NCBI RefSeq assembly: GCF_006539985.1
Contig: NZ_BJOB01000022.1
Location: 1-41,582 of the forward strand
DNA length: 41,582 bases
Source: Kurthia gibsonii
Lineage (GTDB): Bacteria; Bacillota; Bacilli; Bacillales_A; Planococcaceae
Direction: 5' to 3'
The translations under genes and the position numbers were made by a program. Under the pieces are notes generated by a model. That model did no database searches, was not told where the DNA came from, and was given only the letters and a program-made list of their open reading frames with translations. This document shows positions 1 through 7,469 of the stretch, in pieces (positions within the stretch are counted from its first letter, which is position 1; every line of letters begins with the position of its first letter).

Positions 1-1365
1 TTTATCTACCCTTGACATCAACGCTACCACCTCAACATGCGCTGTATACGGGAACATGTCGACTGGTTGTACTTCTTTTGTTTTGTAGCCGCCGTCTTCT
101 AAAATACGAAGGTCGCGGGCTAGTGTTGCTGGGTTGCATGATACATAGACAACCTTCTTCGGCTTTTGTTTTAAGATGGTTGTTAAGAGCGCTTCGTCAC
201 AGCCTTTTCGTGGTGGATCTACCATCAGTACGTCTGCTGTTTTGCCTTCTTTATACCAGCGAGGAATCACTTCTTCTGCTGGGCCTGCTTCAAAGTATGT
301 GTTCGTAAAGCCATTCAGTGCTGCGTTACGTTTGGCATCTTCAATCGCTTGTGGCACAATCTCAACACCCATCACTGATTTAGCTTGTTTCGCAAGAAAT
401 AGCGAAATCGTTCCAATACCACAGTACGCATCAATTACGGTCTCATTACCTGTTAAATCTGCGTAAGCTAATGCTTGTTCATACAATACTTCTGTTTGGA
501 TTGGGTTCACTTGATAAAATGAGCGCGCTGAAATTTCAAAGCGGACATCTCCAATATAATCCTCAATTACTTCGTCGCCCCATAGAGGTAGTGTTTCGTT
601 ACCGAAAATGACATTCGTATCTTGTCCGTTCACATTTTGCATAATCGCGCGTACATTTGGTACAAGTGTACGAACCGTCTCAATGATGGCTTCTTTTTGC
701 GCGAGTTTACGTTTTTTCGTTACGAGTACGACCATCACTTCATCCGTCGTACGTGCTTTACGAACGACCACATGGCGCAGTAAGCCTTGTTTTGTTTTTT
801 CATCATAAGGTGTTAAGCCGAGCGCCCATAGTTTCGGTTTTAAGCCTTCTAAAATGGCATCTGCTTCAGCTGTTTGAATCAAGCAGCGATTCGTATCGAC
901 AATCGCATGTGACTTCGTTTTATAAAAACCAGCTACAGGTACTTCTCCCTCTAATCCGAATGGAATTTGCGCTTTATTACGATAATGCCATGGCTCTGTC
1001 ATTCCTTTTACAGGGTGAACAGGTACATCGAGCTTACCGATTCGTTTCATCACATTTTCAACCATGTTTTGTTTCCACTTTAGTTGTCCTTCGTATGACA
1101 AGTGTTGTAGTTGGCAACCACCGCATTGATGAAAAATCGGACAGGGTGCTTCGACACGATCTGGTGATGGTTCGATGATGTCGATTATTTTCGCAAAACC
1201 ATAATTTTTCAATGTTTTTAATACATGTACTTCGGCTGTTTCTTCTGGTAAACCACCTTGGATAAATAACGGGTAGCCGTCTACTTTTGCGACACCCGCA
1301 CCGTCATGTGTTAAATCTTCTATATGAACCGTTAATCGGTCATTCTTCTTTACAGGTACAGTCAT
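1..1365 (-). CDS. rlmCD: 23S rRNA (uracil-5-)-methyltransferase RlmCD/RumA family, 3' end cut by window edge
   Basis: Predicted SAM-dependent methyltransferase making 5-methyluridine in 23S rRNA. The visible 455 codons start with an N-terminal TRAM-like segment (LTHDGAGVAKV). An iron-sulfur type cysteine cluster follows (CPIFHQCGGC), then a Rossmann methyltransferase domain with DAYCGIGTISLF, the DPPRKGCD motif, and the catalytic cysteine in VSCNPATLARDL. The reading frame is open to base 1 and ends HVEVVALMSRVDK, where family members stop, so only a few codons are missing. ATG at 1365 is chosen because an in-frame TGA lies only one codon upstream (1369-1371); the ribosome binding site there is poor. 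B. subtilis yefA follows dgkB (yerQ) in the same way, but here the cyd operon lies between them. The family is certain; the exact target uridines are inferred from B. subtilis. Confidence 0.93.
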   Translation of the reverse strand, partial: MTVPVKKNDRLTVHIEDLTHDGAGVAKVDGYPLFIQGGLPEETAEVHVLKTLKNYGFAKIIDIIEPSPDRVEAPCPIFHQCGGCQLQHLSYEGQLKWKQNMVENVMKRIGKLDVPVHPVKGMTEPWHYRNKAQIPFGLEGEVPVAGFYKTKSHAIVDTNRCLIQTAEADAILEGLKPKLWALGLTPYDEKTKQGLLRHVVVRKARTTDEVMVVLVTKKRKLAQKEAIIETVRTLVPNVRAIMQNVNGQDTNVIFGNETLPLWGDEVIEDYIGDVRFEISARSFYQVNPIQTEVLYEQALAYADLTGNETVIDAYCGIGTISLFLAKQAKSVMGVEIVPQAIEDAKRNAALNGFTNTYFEAGPAEEVIPRWYKEGKTADVLMVDPPRKGCDEALLTTILKQKPKKVVYVSCNPATLARDLRILEDGGYKTKEVQPVDMFPYTAHVEVVALMSRVDK

Positions 1366-1507
1366 TGTTCACATTCGCAATCGAAAATTTATAAAATCTT
1401 ATAATGTTACGTCTTTTCGATGTGCGTTCTCCTTTTTAACTTAGTTGTATCCAGTGATACAAAACGCCGTAACGAGCGTATGCACAGTTGCTTCATTCAA
1501 TCTTATT

Positions 1508-1536
1508 ATTGTACCACGAAACAAACAGGCAAAAAA
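1508..1536 (-). promoter_or_regulatory. Weak candidate promoter for rlmCD
   Basis: On the minus strand a TACAAT -10 (1508-1513) lies just after the cydS terminator. No convincing -35 is present; the matching position falls in the terminator T-run. The leader between it and the rlmCD start is about 140 bases and holds a purine-rich AAAAAGGAG (about 1430-1438) with no sensible reading frame after it. Confidence 0.35.
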
Positions 1537-1562
1537 GAAGGAATCGATTGAATCGACTCCCT
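1531..1562 (-). terminator. Intrinsic terminator after cydS
   Basis: Minus-strand hairpin with arms GGAGTCGATT and AATCGATTCC (one G-T pair, 1540-1560), followed by TTCTTTTTT. It closes the cydA-cydB-cydS transcript and separates it from rlmCD. Confidence 0.8.
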
Positions 1563-1576
1563 CTTTCATATACGAA

Positions 1577-1690
1577 CTATTCTTTTTCATCTCTTGTAGC
1601 TGGACCATCCATTTTTGCAATCCAGAAACTGATGATAATCGCTACGACTACAATCACAAATGGTGCATAGAATATTAAAAAGTTTTCCAT
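1577..1690 (-). CDS. cydS: CydS-like small subunit of cytochrome bd quinol oxidase (37 aa)
   Basis: A 37-residue single-span membrane protein starting 15 bases after the cydB stop codon. The start MENFLIFYAPFVIVVVAIII gives one transmembrane helix at about residues 4-24, followed by a short polar tail rich in D, E and K. This is the size, topology, N-terminal pattern (FLI-YAP-V-V) and gene position of CydS, the third subunit seen in the Geobacillus cytochrome bd structure. The ribosome binding site GGAGTG is well placed, and a terminator follows at 1531-1562. It is probably the last gene of the cyd operon and should pack against CydA helices near heme b558. Assignment rests on position plus pattern rather than on an alignment. 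Confidence 0.82.
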   Translation of the reverse strand: MENFLIFYAPFVIVVVAIIISFWIAKMDGPATRDEKE

Positions 1691-1705
1691 TTGGAACACA
1701 CTCCT

Positions 1706-2731
1706 TTAAGCGTGATGATCTTCTTTACCTTCTGTATAATTTTTATTGAAGACGAATAATTTTAAAATTAACCATAAGGCTGGTACGAGTAAACAAAGAC
1801 CTAAAACGAATGTAACAACAAGCGCAATCGCCATTGTTTGGTTCGTGAATGAATCATATAGTGTGAGATGTGGATACATCAAGTACGGGTAATGGCTAAT
1901 ACCGTATGCGAAGAACGCAAGTAGGAATTGACCAATTACTAAACCGATCGCTAAACCAAACTTCATCTTTTTGAATAATAGATAGATTGTACCGATGAAC
2001 ATGAGCGCTGATAGTGCGAGTAGATACCATAGGTCTACCATACGATCATAGTGTTCTGGATTATGGCTTTTTAATTCAACCATAATACCGATTACTGAGA
2101 TGACTAATGGGATTGCCCAAATTAACGCATATTTGCGTAGTAAGTCACGCGCTGCCATATCTTTTGCTTCATTCGCATACCATGTTAGGAATGTTGCAGA
2201 GATATACAGACAAGCTGAGATAGATAGTACAACGATACTCCACGTTAATGGGCTTGTGAATAATGCTTTATAATTCAATTCAGGTTGTCCTTTTACAATC
2301 TCAACAAATCCACCTTCTGAAATTGTTAATACGATTGATAGTGCGGCTGGCATTAAGACACCTGCAATACCGTACATCGTTGCATATCCTTTATGCCCTC
2401 TTGCACCGTATGCTTCAAATGCGTAATACGAACCACGAATACATAAAAGAATTAAGATGATACTTCCTGGAATCAACATCGGTTGACCGAAGTAGACAGC
2501 TGTTTTCGGGAAGAATCCGATAATTCCAACGAAGAAGAATACGAAGAATACATTCGTTACTTCCCATACTGGTGATAAATAGCGTTGGATGATTTTAGAC
2601 AGGATGTGTTGCTTCCCTGTCATAATTCCATGTGCGTTGAAGAATCCTGCACCGAAGTCAATTGAACCAACAAGGATATAACCGAATAGGAAGATCCAAA
2701 GTACCGTAATCCCTAAAATTTCGATGTTCAT
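1706..2731 (-). CDS. cydB: Cytochrome bd ubiquinol/menaquinol oxidase subunit II (CydB)
   Basis: The 341-residue membrane subunit that pairs with CydA to form the cytochrome bd terminal oxidase, which oxidises quinol and reduces oxygen to water without pumping protons. The N-terminus has the family pattern (ILWIFLFGYILVGSIDFGAG region), and about eight or nine hydrophobic helices run to residue 325. The charged C-terminal tail ends KEDHHA. Length is normal for Bacillales CydB. The ATG overlaps the cydA stop by 4 bases (ATGA), which suggests translational coupling; cydS follows 15 bases after the stop. Confidence 0.96.
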   Translation of the reverse strand: MNIEILGITVLWIFLFGYILVGSIDFGAGFFNAHGIMTGKQHILSKIIQRYLSPVWEVTNVFFVFFFVGIIGFFPKTAVYFGQPMLIPGSIILILLCIRGSYYAFEAYGARGHKGYATMYGIAGVLMPAALSIVLTISEGGFVEIVKGQPELNYKALFTSPLTWSIVVLSISACLYISATFLTWYANEAKDMAARDLLRKYALIWAIPLVISVIGIMVELKSHNPEHYDRMVDLWYLLALSALMFIGTIYLLFKKMKFGLAIGLVIGQFLLAFFAYGISHYPYLMYPHLTLYDSFTNQTMAIALVVTFVLGLCLLVPALWLILKLFVFNKNYTEGKEDHHA

Positions 2732-4077
2732 TTCGAATCCCCGCCTTTCATTTTACGATCCGCTAATTCACGTTCTACAGGGTTTGATTTAAACATTCTA
2801 ACTAATACGACCACACTACCGATTCCAAGAATGACATATAGAATACCGAATAGAATCGCCATTAAGCCGACGTTTCCGCTCGTTGTTGCGGCATCTGCGA
2901 CTTTCATATACTTCACAAGAATCCATGGTTGACGACCAACTTCTGCTAACCACCATCCTGCTTCAATTGCTAAGAATGTTAGTGGTCCACCAAGTACGAT
3001 GAGCCAGCGGAACCATTTTGAATCAACGAATAACCATTTTCTAATTTTCGCAATGACATACACTAAACTTAATAGAATCATGAACACGCCAATTGTTACC
3101 ATGAAGTCGAATAGATAGTGAATGTAAAGCGGTGGTGTTTCATCTTTCGGAAATGCATTTAGACCTGTTACTTCTGCGTTAAAGTTATTATGTGCAAGGA
3201 AACTTAACATTTTTGGAATACGAATTTCGTATTTAATTTGCTCTGTTTCTTCATTTAACACCCCAAAAAGTATGAGGTCGGCATCTTTTTCTGTTTCAAA
3301 ATGCCATTCTGCTGCTGCTAATTTTTCTGGTTGGTATTCTGCTAAATATTTTGCTGAGAAGTCCCCGATAATGGCTGTTGCAATAGAGAATACTAAACCA
3401 ACCTTCATAAATAAGAAAAGTGATTTCTTATAATAAGCATGTCTTGAACCGCGAATCATGCGATACGCTGCAATCGCTGCAAGTAAGAATGCTGATGTCA
3501 TAAAGGCTGATACAAGTACATGCCCTACTTTTGTAGGCATAGATGGTGAGAACATCGCTACAATCGGTTGAATATTAGTTAACTGACCATCCTGAATATC
3601 AAATCCTTGAGGTGAGTTCATGAATGCATTTACGATTGTAATGAATACTGCTGACATTGCTGAACCAACTGCTACTGGAATTAATAATAAGAAATGTTTT
3701 TTCTGATTCTCAAATCGATCCCATGTGTACAAGTAAATTCCTAGGAAAATTGCTTCAAAGAAGAACGCAAATGTTTCCATGAAGAGTGGTAACGCAATAA
3801 CATTACCTGCTACTTCCATAAAACTTGGCCATAAGAGTGATAGTTGTAAACCGAATGCGGTCCCTGTTACAACCCCAACTGCTACGGTAATTACATAGCC
3901 TCGCGCAATACGTCGTGCGAGTAAAATATAGTGTTCGTCGTTCTTTTTAATCCCAAGCCACTGTGCAATCATAATCATTAAGGGTACTCCGACACCGATT
4001 GTTGCATAGATAATGTGGAATGTTAACGTGAATTCCGTTAACAGACGACTGAAAAATACTGAACTTTCATTCACCAT
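2728..4077 (-). CDS. cydA: Cytochrome bd quinol oxidase subunit I (CydA)
   Basis: The heme-carrying, quinol-binding subunit of cytochrome bd, 449 residues. Candidate heme ligands are visible at family positions: His21 (LTFHIIYATIG), His186 (KVGHVLVSAF) and Met326 (YLFDFM). The GWWLAEVGRQPW signature (374-385) contains Glu379. The region between helices 6 and 7 (about 245-310) is short, so this is the short Q-loop form typical of Firmicutes. ATG at 4077 has an AAGGAGG ribosome binding site ending about 9 bases upstream. It follows a 30-codon reading frame by 18 bases and overlaps cydB by 4. The operon lies where B. subtilis has none, between dgkB and rlmCD. Confidence 0.97.
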   Translation of the reverse strand: MVNESSVFFSRLLTEFTLTFHIIYATIGVGVPLMIMIAQWLGIKKNDEHYILLARRIARGYVITVAVGVVTGTAFGLQLSLLWPSFMEVAGNVIALPLFMETFAFFFEAIFLGIYLYTWDRFENQKKHFLLLIPVAVGSAMSAVFITIVNAFMNSPQGFDIQDGQLTNIQPIVAMFSPSMPTKVGHVLVSAFMTSAFLLAAIAAYRMIRGSRHAYYKKSLFLFMKVGLVFSIATAIIGDFSAKYLAEYQPEKLAAAEWHFETEKDADLILFGVLNEETEQIKYEIRIPKMLSFLAHNNFNAEVTGLNAFPKDETPPLYIHYLFDFMVTIGVFMILLSLVYVIAKIRKWLFVDSKWFRWLIVLGGPLTFLAIEAGWWLAEVGRQPWILVKYMKVADAATTSGNVGLMAILFGILYVILGIGSVVVLVRMFKSNPVERELADRKMKGGDSK

Positions 4078-4095
4078 GTTGCTTAGCCTCCTTAG

Positions 4096-4188
4096 CTAAA
4101 AAATGTAACTAACTACAATTGATATGAGCATAATAATTGCTGCAATGCCACAAGTCCAAATTAGAATCCGTTCTTGCTTTTTGTACAT
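4096..4188 (-). CDS. Small single-span membrane protein upstream of cydA (30 aa), unrecognised
   Basis: A 30-codon reading frame. It begins with the basic stretch MYKKQER and continues as one hydrophobic helix to its last residue (about 8-30, ending VVSYIF). The start has a good GGGGAG ribosome binding site 6 bases upstream, and the frame ends 18 bases before cydA. The candidate cyd promoter lies just upstream, so this would be the first gene of the transcript. I do not recognise the family: it does not match CydS, CydX or CydH as I know them. The context suggests a small accessory or assembly factor of cytochrome bd. Alternatively it could be a leader peptide whose translation affects cydA expression. 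Evidence that it is a real gene is the binding site, spacing and membrane-like composition. Confidence 0.62.
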   Translation of the reverse strand: MYKKQERILIWTCGIAAIIMLISIVVSYIF

Positions 4189-4204
4189 AGGCTTCTCCCC
4201 TTCA

Positions 4205-4240
4205 TACGCTTATTATACCCCTCTAAAACGTCTTTAAATC
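4205..4240 (-). promoter_or_regulatory. Candidate promoter of the cyd operon
   Basis: Minus-strand TATAAT (4212-4217), with GATTTA (4235-4240) at a 17-base spacing as a poor -35. Transcription would start near 4205, giving a leader of about 17 bases before the 30-codon reading frame. The weak -35 fits a promoter that depends on an activator. Confidence 0.5.
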
Positions 4241-4302
4241 GCTAATTCTTGACAGAAATGCTACGTATTCATGTGAAAAGTGTGAGGAAAAATTGCCATT
4301 CA

Positions 4303-4324
4303 TGTGACAGTGATGAATGTCACA
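4303..4324. promoter_or_regulatory. Palindrome with FNR-like half sites upstream of cyd
   Basis: A perfect inverted repeat TGTGACA (4303-4309), 8-base spacer, TGTCACA (4318-4324). Within it, the minus strand reads TGTGA-CATTCA-TCACT (4309-4324), which equals the B. subtilis Fnr consensus TGTGA-N6-TCACT. A direct repeat TTCATGTGA occurs at 4268-4276 and 4299-4307, 31 bases apart. The rest of the 350-base gap (4189-4539) holds the promoter above, AT-rich sequence and the dgkB terminator. The site centre is about 110 bases upstream of the predicted start, further than usual for direct activation. Confidence 0.45.
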
Positions 4325-4481
4325 CAAATGCCCTTGATTTTTAAAATGACGCGTGATTTTTTATCGTGAAATATTAATGAAGTTATAAACAGACAATATA
4401 AAAAAGACGCATCTATTGCCCACTAAACCCCTTCTTATTTTTCTTACAAACTCATTTTCTGTTTAAATTCTATAGAACAAT

Positions 4482-4525
4482 AAAAAGCTGTAGAAAACAT
4501 TTATCTCAAAATGTTTCTACAGCTT
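4482..4525 (-). terminator. Intrinsic terminator after dgkB
   Basis: Strong minus-strand hairpin with arms AGCTGTAGAAACATTT and AAATGTTTTCTACAGCT (one extra T), loop TGAGAT, followed by TTTTTA. It ends the dgkB transcript. Confidence 0.88.
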
Positions 4526-4539
4526 CCATATTTCTAAAC

Positions 4540-5460
4540 TTATTCTGCTTCTATACGATCTTCTGCACGAATATCTTCAATTGGTACAAATAATTCAATA
4601 TGGCGTTTTAAATTTTTAAACACAGCTGGTGCATCTCCACCATATTCACCATCTAAATTCAATTGAATCTTATCCTCTGAATAAACTTTAACCTCTTTTG
4701 CTTTTGTATAAATCACATGTGAATCTTTTAAATGTTCACCGCGTACAGCAAGTGTAACAAGTTTAATAAAATCAGCGATACTGCATTTTTTTAAGATGAA
4801 TACAGAGAATAACCCATCATTAATACTTGCGTCTGGTGCTAACTTTTCAAATCCACCAACTGAATTCGTTAGACCGATTAAAAACATCATCGCTTCTTCT
4901 TCAAAAACTTCACCATCATATTCAATACGCATATTCGTTGCTTTAATTGATGGTAACATCTCAATACCTTTTAAATAATATGCAAGTTGACCTAAAACAG
5001 TTTTCAATTTACTTGGTACTTCATAGGTTAACTCTGTAATACGACCACCACCTGCAATATTAATAAAGTAGCGGTCATTTGCTAAGCCAACATCAACGGG
5101 TAATGTATCACCCTGTAAGATAATATCGACTGCTTTGTTAATGTCTCGTGGAATTCGGACAGCTCGAGCAAAATCATTCGTTGTTCCCATTGGAATCAAA
5201 CCGATTTTCGGACGATTTTCAAACTCACTTACACCTGCAACGACTTCGTTCAATGTGCCGTCACCACCAACTGCTACGATTAACTCAAAATCTCTTTTAA
5301 CCGCTTCTCTCGCTGCTACAGTCGCATCTCCTTCACAAGTTGTTGCATGACAAGAAGTTTCATAACCAGCAATTTCAAACTTCTCTAATACTTCTGGTAG
5401 ATGTTTTTTAAAAGCTTCACGACCAGAAGTTGGATTATATATGATTCTTGCTCTTTTCAT
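4540..5460 (-). CDS. dgkB: Diacylglycerol kinase DgkB (YerQ)
   Basis: A soluble lipid kinase that returns diacylglycerol, released during lipoteichoic acid synthesis, to phosphatidic acid using ATP. The nucleotide-binding motif GGDGTLNEV starts at residue 65, followed by GTTNDFAR and NIAGGGRITELTYEVPSKLK. The C-terminal half has the metal-site region NLDGEYGG. Start at 5460 (MKRARIIYNPTSGRE) is chosen because it matches the conserved N-terminus and has AGGAAGG 8 bases upstream; a longer frame to 5529 lacks both. Predicted length is 306 residues, normal for YerQ. The neighbouring dlt operon uses the same lipoteichoic acid substrate, but the two operons have separate terminators. Confidence 0.95.
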   Translation of the reverse strand: MKRARIIYNPTSGREAFKKHLPEVLEKFEIAGYETSCHATTCEGDATVAAREAVKRDFELIVAVGGDGTLNEVVAGVSEFENRPKIGLIPMGTTNDFARAVRIPRDINKAVDIILQGDTLPVDVGLANDRYFINIAGGGRITELTYEVPSKLKTVLGQLAYYLKGIEMLPSIKATNMRIEYDGEVFEEEAMMFLIGLTNSVGGFEKLAPDASINDGLFSVFILKKCSIADFIKLVTLAVRGEHLKDSHVIYTKAKEVKVYSEDKIQLNLDGEYGGDAPAVFKNLKRHIELFVPIEDIRAEDRIEAE

Positions 5461-5555
5461 TCTTATACCTTCCTGCTTCTCAAAATTTTCCCTATTGCTA
5501 AAACGAATTCTCTCCTTAAGATGTTGCACTTTCCGTTCATTTTTTCCCTAAAATA

Positions 5556-5584
5556 CATATTCCACTCTTTTCGAATGGAATATG
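5556..5584 (-). terminator. Weak hairpin between the thioredoxin-like gene and dgkB
   Basis: Nine-base inverted repeat CATATTCCA / TGGAATATG with an 11-base loop, followed on the minus strand by TATTTTAGGG. The T-run is poor, so it may only partly terminate, or be an mRNA-stabilising hairpin. Confidence 0.35.
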
Positions 5585-5599
5585 AGTTGTTATATGAAA

Positions 5600-6157
5600 T
5601 TAGATTACTTTTTCTAAAGCTTGTTTTTGACTTGCATACACCCAATGCCAAAATTGGTCGTTTGAAGCATTTTCCTCACCAATCATCGTATACATCTCTT
5701 TTTGAGCGGCATCGAATTCTTCTGATTCTTTTGGTGGTAATGCTTGACGACACTTCATTACGTAAGCTTGTAATTCCGGTGCGCGTGGTCCCCATGTTCC
5801 TAAAACTTCACCTTCTTCAGATAAGAAGATATAAATCGGAATAGCGCGTCCACCATTTGTTAGATAGCGATCAATCAAATCAAGGTTCTCATCGCGTAAC
5901 ACAGCACGTACGTCTAAGTCGGCGGCTTCTGCAATCTTGCGTAAGATGGCATTGTTAATCATCGCGTCCCCACACCAATCTTCTGTAATCACTAAGATAT
6001 GTGGGCGCTTTGCTTTTAATGCTTCAATAAATGCTGAATCATCTGGTAATGTAAATCCATTATAAACACGATATGAATTATCCTTTAAAGTCGACATTTC
6101 GTCCATATATAAAGCAAGTGGTTTTCCTTCTTCAAAATACTGTTGTTCTGTTTTCAT
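5600..6157 (-). CDS. Thioredoxin-fold family protein (WCGDA type)
   Basis: A 185-residue cytoplasmic protein with no signal peptide. The thioredoxin-like core has VITEDWCGDAM (Cys62) where thioredoxin has WCGPC, and a cis-proline segment RAIPIYIFL. Only one active-site cysteine remains, as in the Bacillales family usually annotated as 'thioredoxin family protein'. The partner is unknown; a monothiol redox or bacillithiol-linked role is possible but not shown. Start at 6157 has GAGGAGGG 5 bases upstream. A TACAAT -10 lies at 6198-6203, back to back with the promoter of the plus-strand MFS gene. Family assignment is firm, function is not. Confidence 0.85.
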   Translation of the reverse strand: MKTEQQYFEEGKPLALYMDEMSTLKDNSYRVYNGFTLPDDSAFIEALKAKRPHILVITEDWCGDAMINNAILRKIAEAADLDVRAVLRDENLDLIDRYLTNGGRAIPIYIFLSEEGEVLGTWGPRAPELQAYVMKCRQALPPKESEEFDAAQKEMYTMIGEENASNDQFWHWVYASQKQALEKVI

Positions 6158-6197
6158 TCCATTCCCTCCTCGTTCTTTTTATTTCTTTTATGTCTTT

Positions 6198-6248
6198 ATT
6201 GTAACAAATTCGTTTACTATTGACTATTTCCATATTTTTAACTAAACT
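6198..6248. promoter_or_regulatory. Divergent promoters for the thioredoxin-like gene and the MFS gene
   Basis: On the plus strand, TTGACT (6220-6225) and TAAACT (6243-6248) are exactly 17 bases apart and form a good vegetative promoter for the MFS gene. On the minus strand, TACAAT (6198-6203) serves the thioredoxin-like gene, with a weak -35. The two are within 50 bases and could influence each other. Confidence 0.6.
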
Positions 6249-7428
6249 GAATTTCTTATTCTTCTTACTGAAAGGACTTGATTTTATCCAAAAGTCACTC
6301 ATCAAAAGCTATAATTTTTTATTATTTGGAATGCTCGCCCTCTTTATTCCGTTTCTTCCCGTTTTTATGAAAGCACAGGGAATGTCGGAAACAAAAGTAG
6401 GGCTTTTAATTAGTATAGGTAGTCTTATTACAATCATTGTGCAACCTACATTCGGTATGATTAGTGATCGTTTGAAAACGATTCGTAAAGTAATGCTCGT
6501 TTTAATTTTACTCACAACCATTAGTGGTTTTTTCTTATATCAAGCATCTAGCATGAGCTGGATCGTTATTTTTACGTTATTGGTGTATGCTTTTTTAATG
6601 CCTTTAGATCCACTTTGTGAATCATTAAGTTTTACAACAGCTGAAACATTAAAAATCTCCTATGGCTCTGTGCGCACATATGGCGCACTTGGTTATGCAG
6701 TTCTATCATTAATTGTCGGCTACATAATGGACTGGTTTGGTCTACATAGTATTTCTTATTTATTTGCTGTAGCTGGAATACTTGCCTTTCTATCTGTCTG
6801 GTTATTACGTGATGCACCACCAAGCCCTGTACCTGTAACGATTGAAGGTTTTAAAAAATTGATTTTAAATAAAGAAATTTTACTGTTTCTTCTATTAATA
6901 TTAATCGCTTCTATCTCTGCACGTATGAATGATACATTTCTAGGTATTCACGTAATTACGTTGAATGGCGATAACAAACTTGTTGGGCTTGCGTTCTTTA
7001 TCGCAGCGGCAAGTGAAATTGTCATCTTCGCTTTAAGCTTTATGTGGTTAAAGCCTGGGAAAGAATTATTACTCATCACGATTGCCATCTTCTTCTATGT
7101 AGTACGATTCTTCTTATCAGGAATTGTAGATAATCCTTATGCATTAATTGCTGTACAACTGCTACAGATGGTAACATTCCCAATCTTCTATACAGCGGCA
7201 ATTCAGTACTTATATAAATTAGTACCACGCGAATGGCGTGCAACAGGACAAACTTTACTTGCACTCTTATTCTTTGGGTTTTCAGGTATGGTAGCATCCG
7301 CAATTGGTGGTTATGTGTATAATGTATTCGGCGGACACAACTTCTACTTCATGCTAACAGGTATCTCAGCAGTTGCTTTTTTATATGGAATTTTCCTATT
7401 AATTCGTCAAAAACGACAAACATCATAA
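6220..7428 (+). CDS. MFS transporter (MFS_1-like), start codon uncertain
   Basis: The only plus-strand gene in the window. It is an integral membrane protein with about twelve hydrophobic segments, and the helix 2-3 loop motif appears as GMISDRLKTIRK. It ends with a basic tail (IRQKRQTS). The substrate cannot be told from sequence. The coordinates give the longest frame, opening at a TTG. That TTG is itself the -35 element of the apparent promoter (6220-6225), so translation probably begins later. An AAAGGA ribosome binding site (6271-6276) is followed 9 bases on by in-frame ATC (6286, I-Q-K-S-L-I-K-S-Y). Homologous proteins tend to begin near that KSL-KSY stretch. The next ATG (6331) would cut into the first helix. 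Confidence 0.82.
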   Translation: MTISIFLTKLNFLFFLLKGLDFIQKSLIKSYNFLLFGMLALFIPFLPVFMKAQGMSETKVGLLISIGSLITIIVQPTFGMISDRLKTIRKVMLVLILLTTISGFFLYQASSMSWIVIFTLLVYAFLMPLDPLCESLSFTTAETLKISYGSVRTYGALGYAVLSLIVGYIMDWFGLHSISYLFAVAGILAFLSVWLLRDAPPSPVPVTIEGFKKLILNKEILLFLLLILIASISARMNDTFLGIHVITLNGDNKLVGLAFFIAAASEIVIFALSFMWLKPGKELLLITIAIFFYVVRFFLSGIVDNPYALIAVQLLQMVTFPIFYTAAIQYLYKLVPREWRATGQTLLALLFFGFSGMVASAIGGYVYNVFGGHNFYFMLTGISAVAFLYGIFLLIRQKRQTS

Positions 7429-7467
7429 AAAAAGACTTCGACATTTTTACGTGTCGAAGTCTTTTTC
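7427..7467. terminator. Bidirectional terminator between MFS gene and dltD
   Basis: Perfect 10-base inverted repeat GACTTCGACA / TGTCGAAGTC (7434-7443 and 7452-7461), flanked by an A-run on the left and TTTTT on the right. It terminates the plus-strand MFS transcript and the minus-strand dlt transcript, which converge here. Confidence 0.9.
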
Positions 7468-7469
7468 TA

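Noticed and set aside
1445-1678. Plus-strand frames of 60-77 codons
   Set aside because: They are antisense to the cydS gene, the cyd terminator and the rlmCD leader, with no initiation signals.
4235-4250. A possible CcpA cre box in the cyd promoter region (TTAAATCGCTAATT)
   Set aside because: At least three mismatches to fixed cre positions.
5463-5651. A 62-codon minus-strand frame between the thioredoxin-like gene and dgkB
   Set aside because: It overlaps the end of the thioredoxin-like gene and the dgkB leader, has no ribosome binding site and shows no recognisable pattern.
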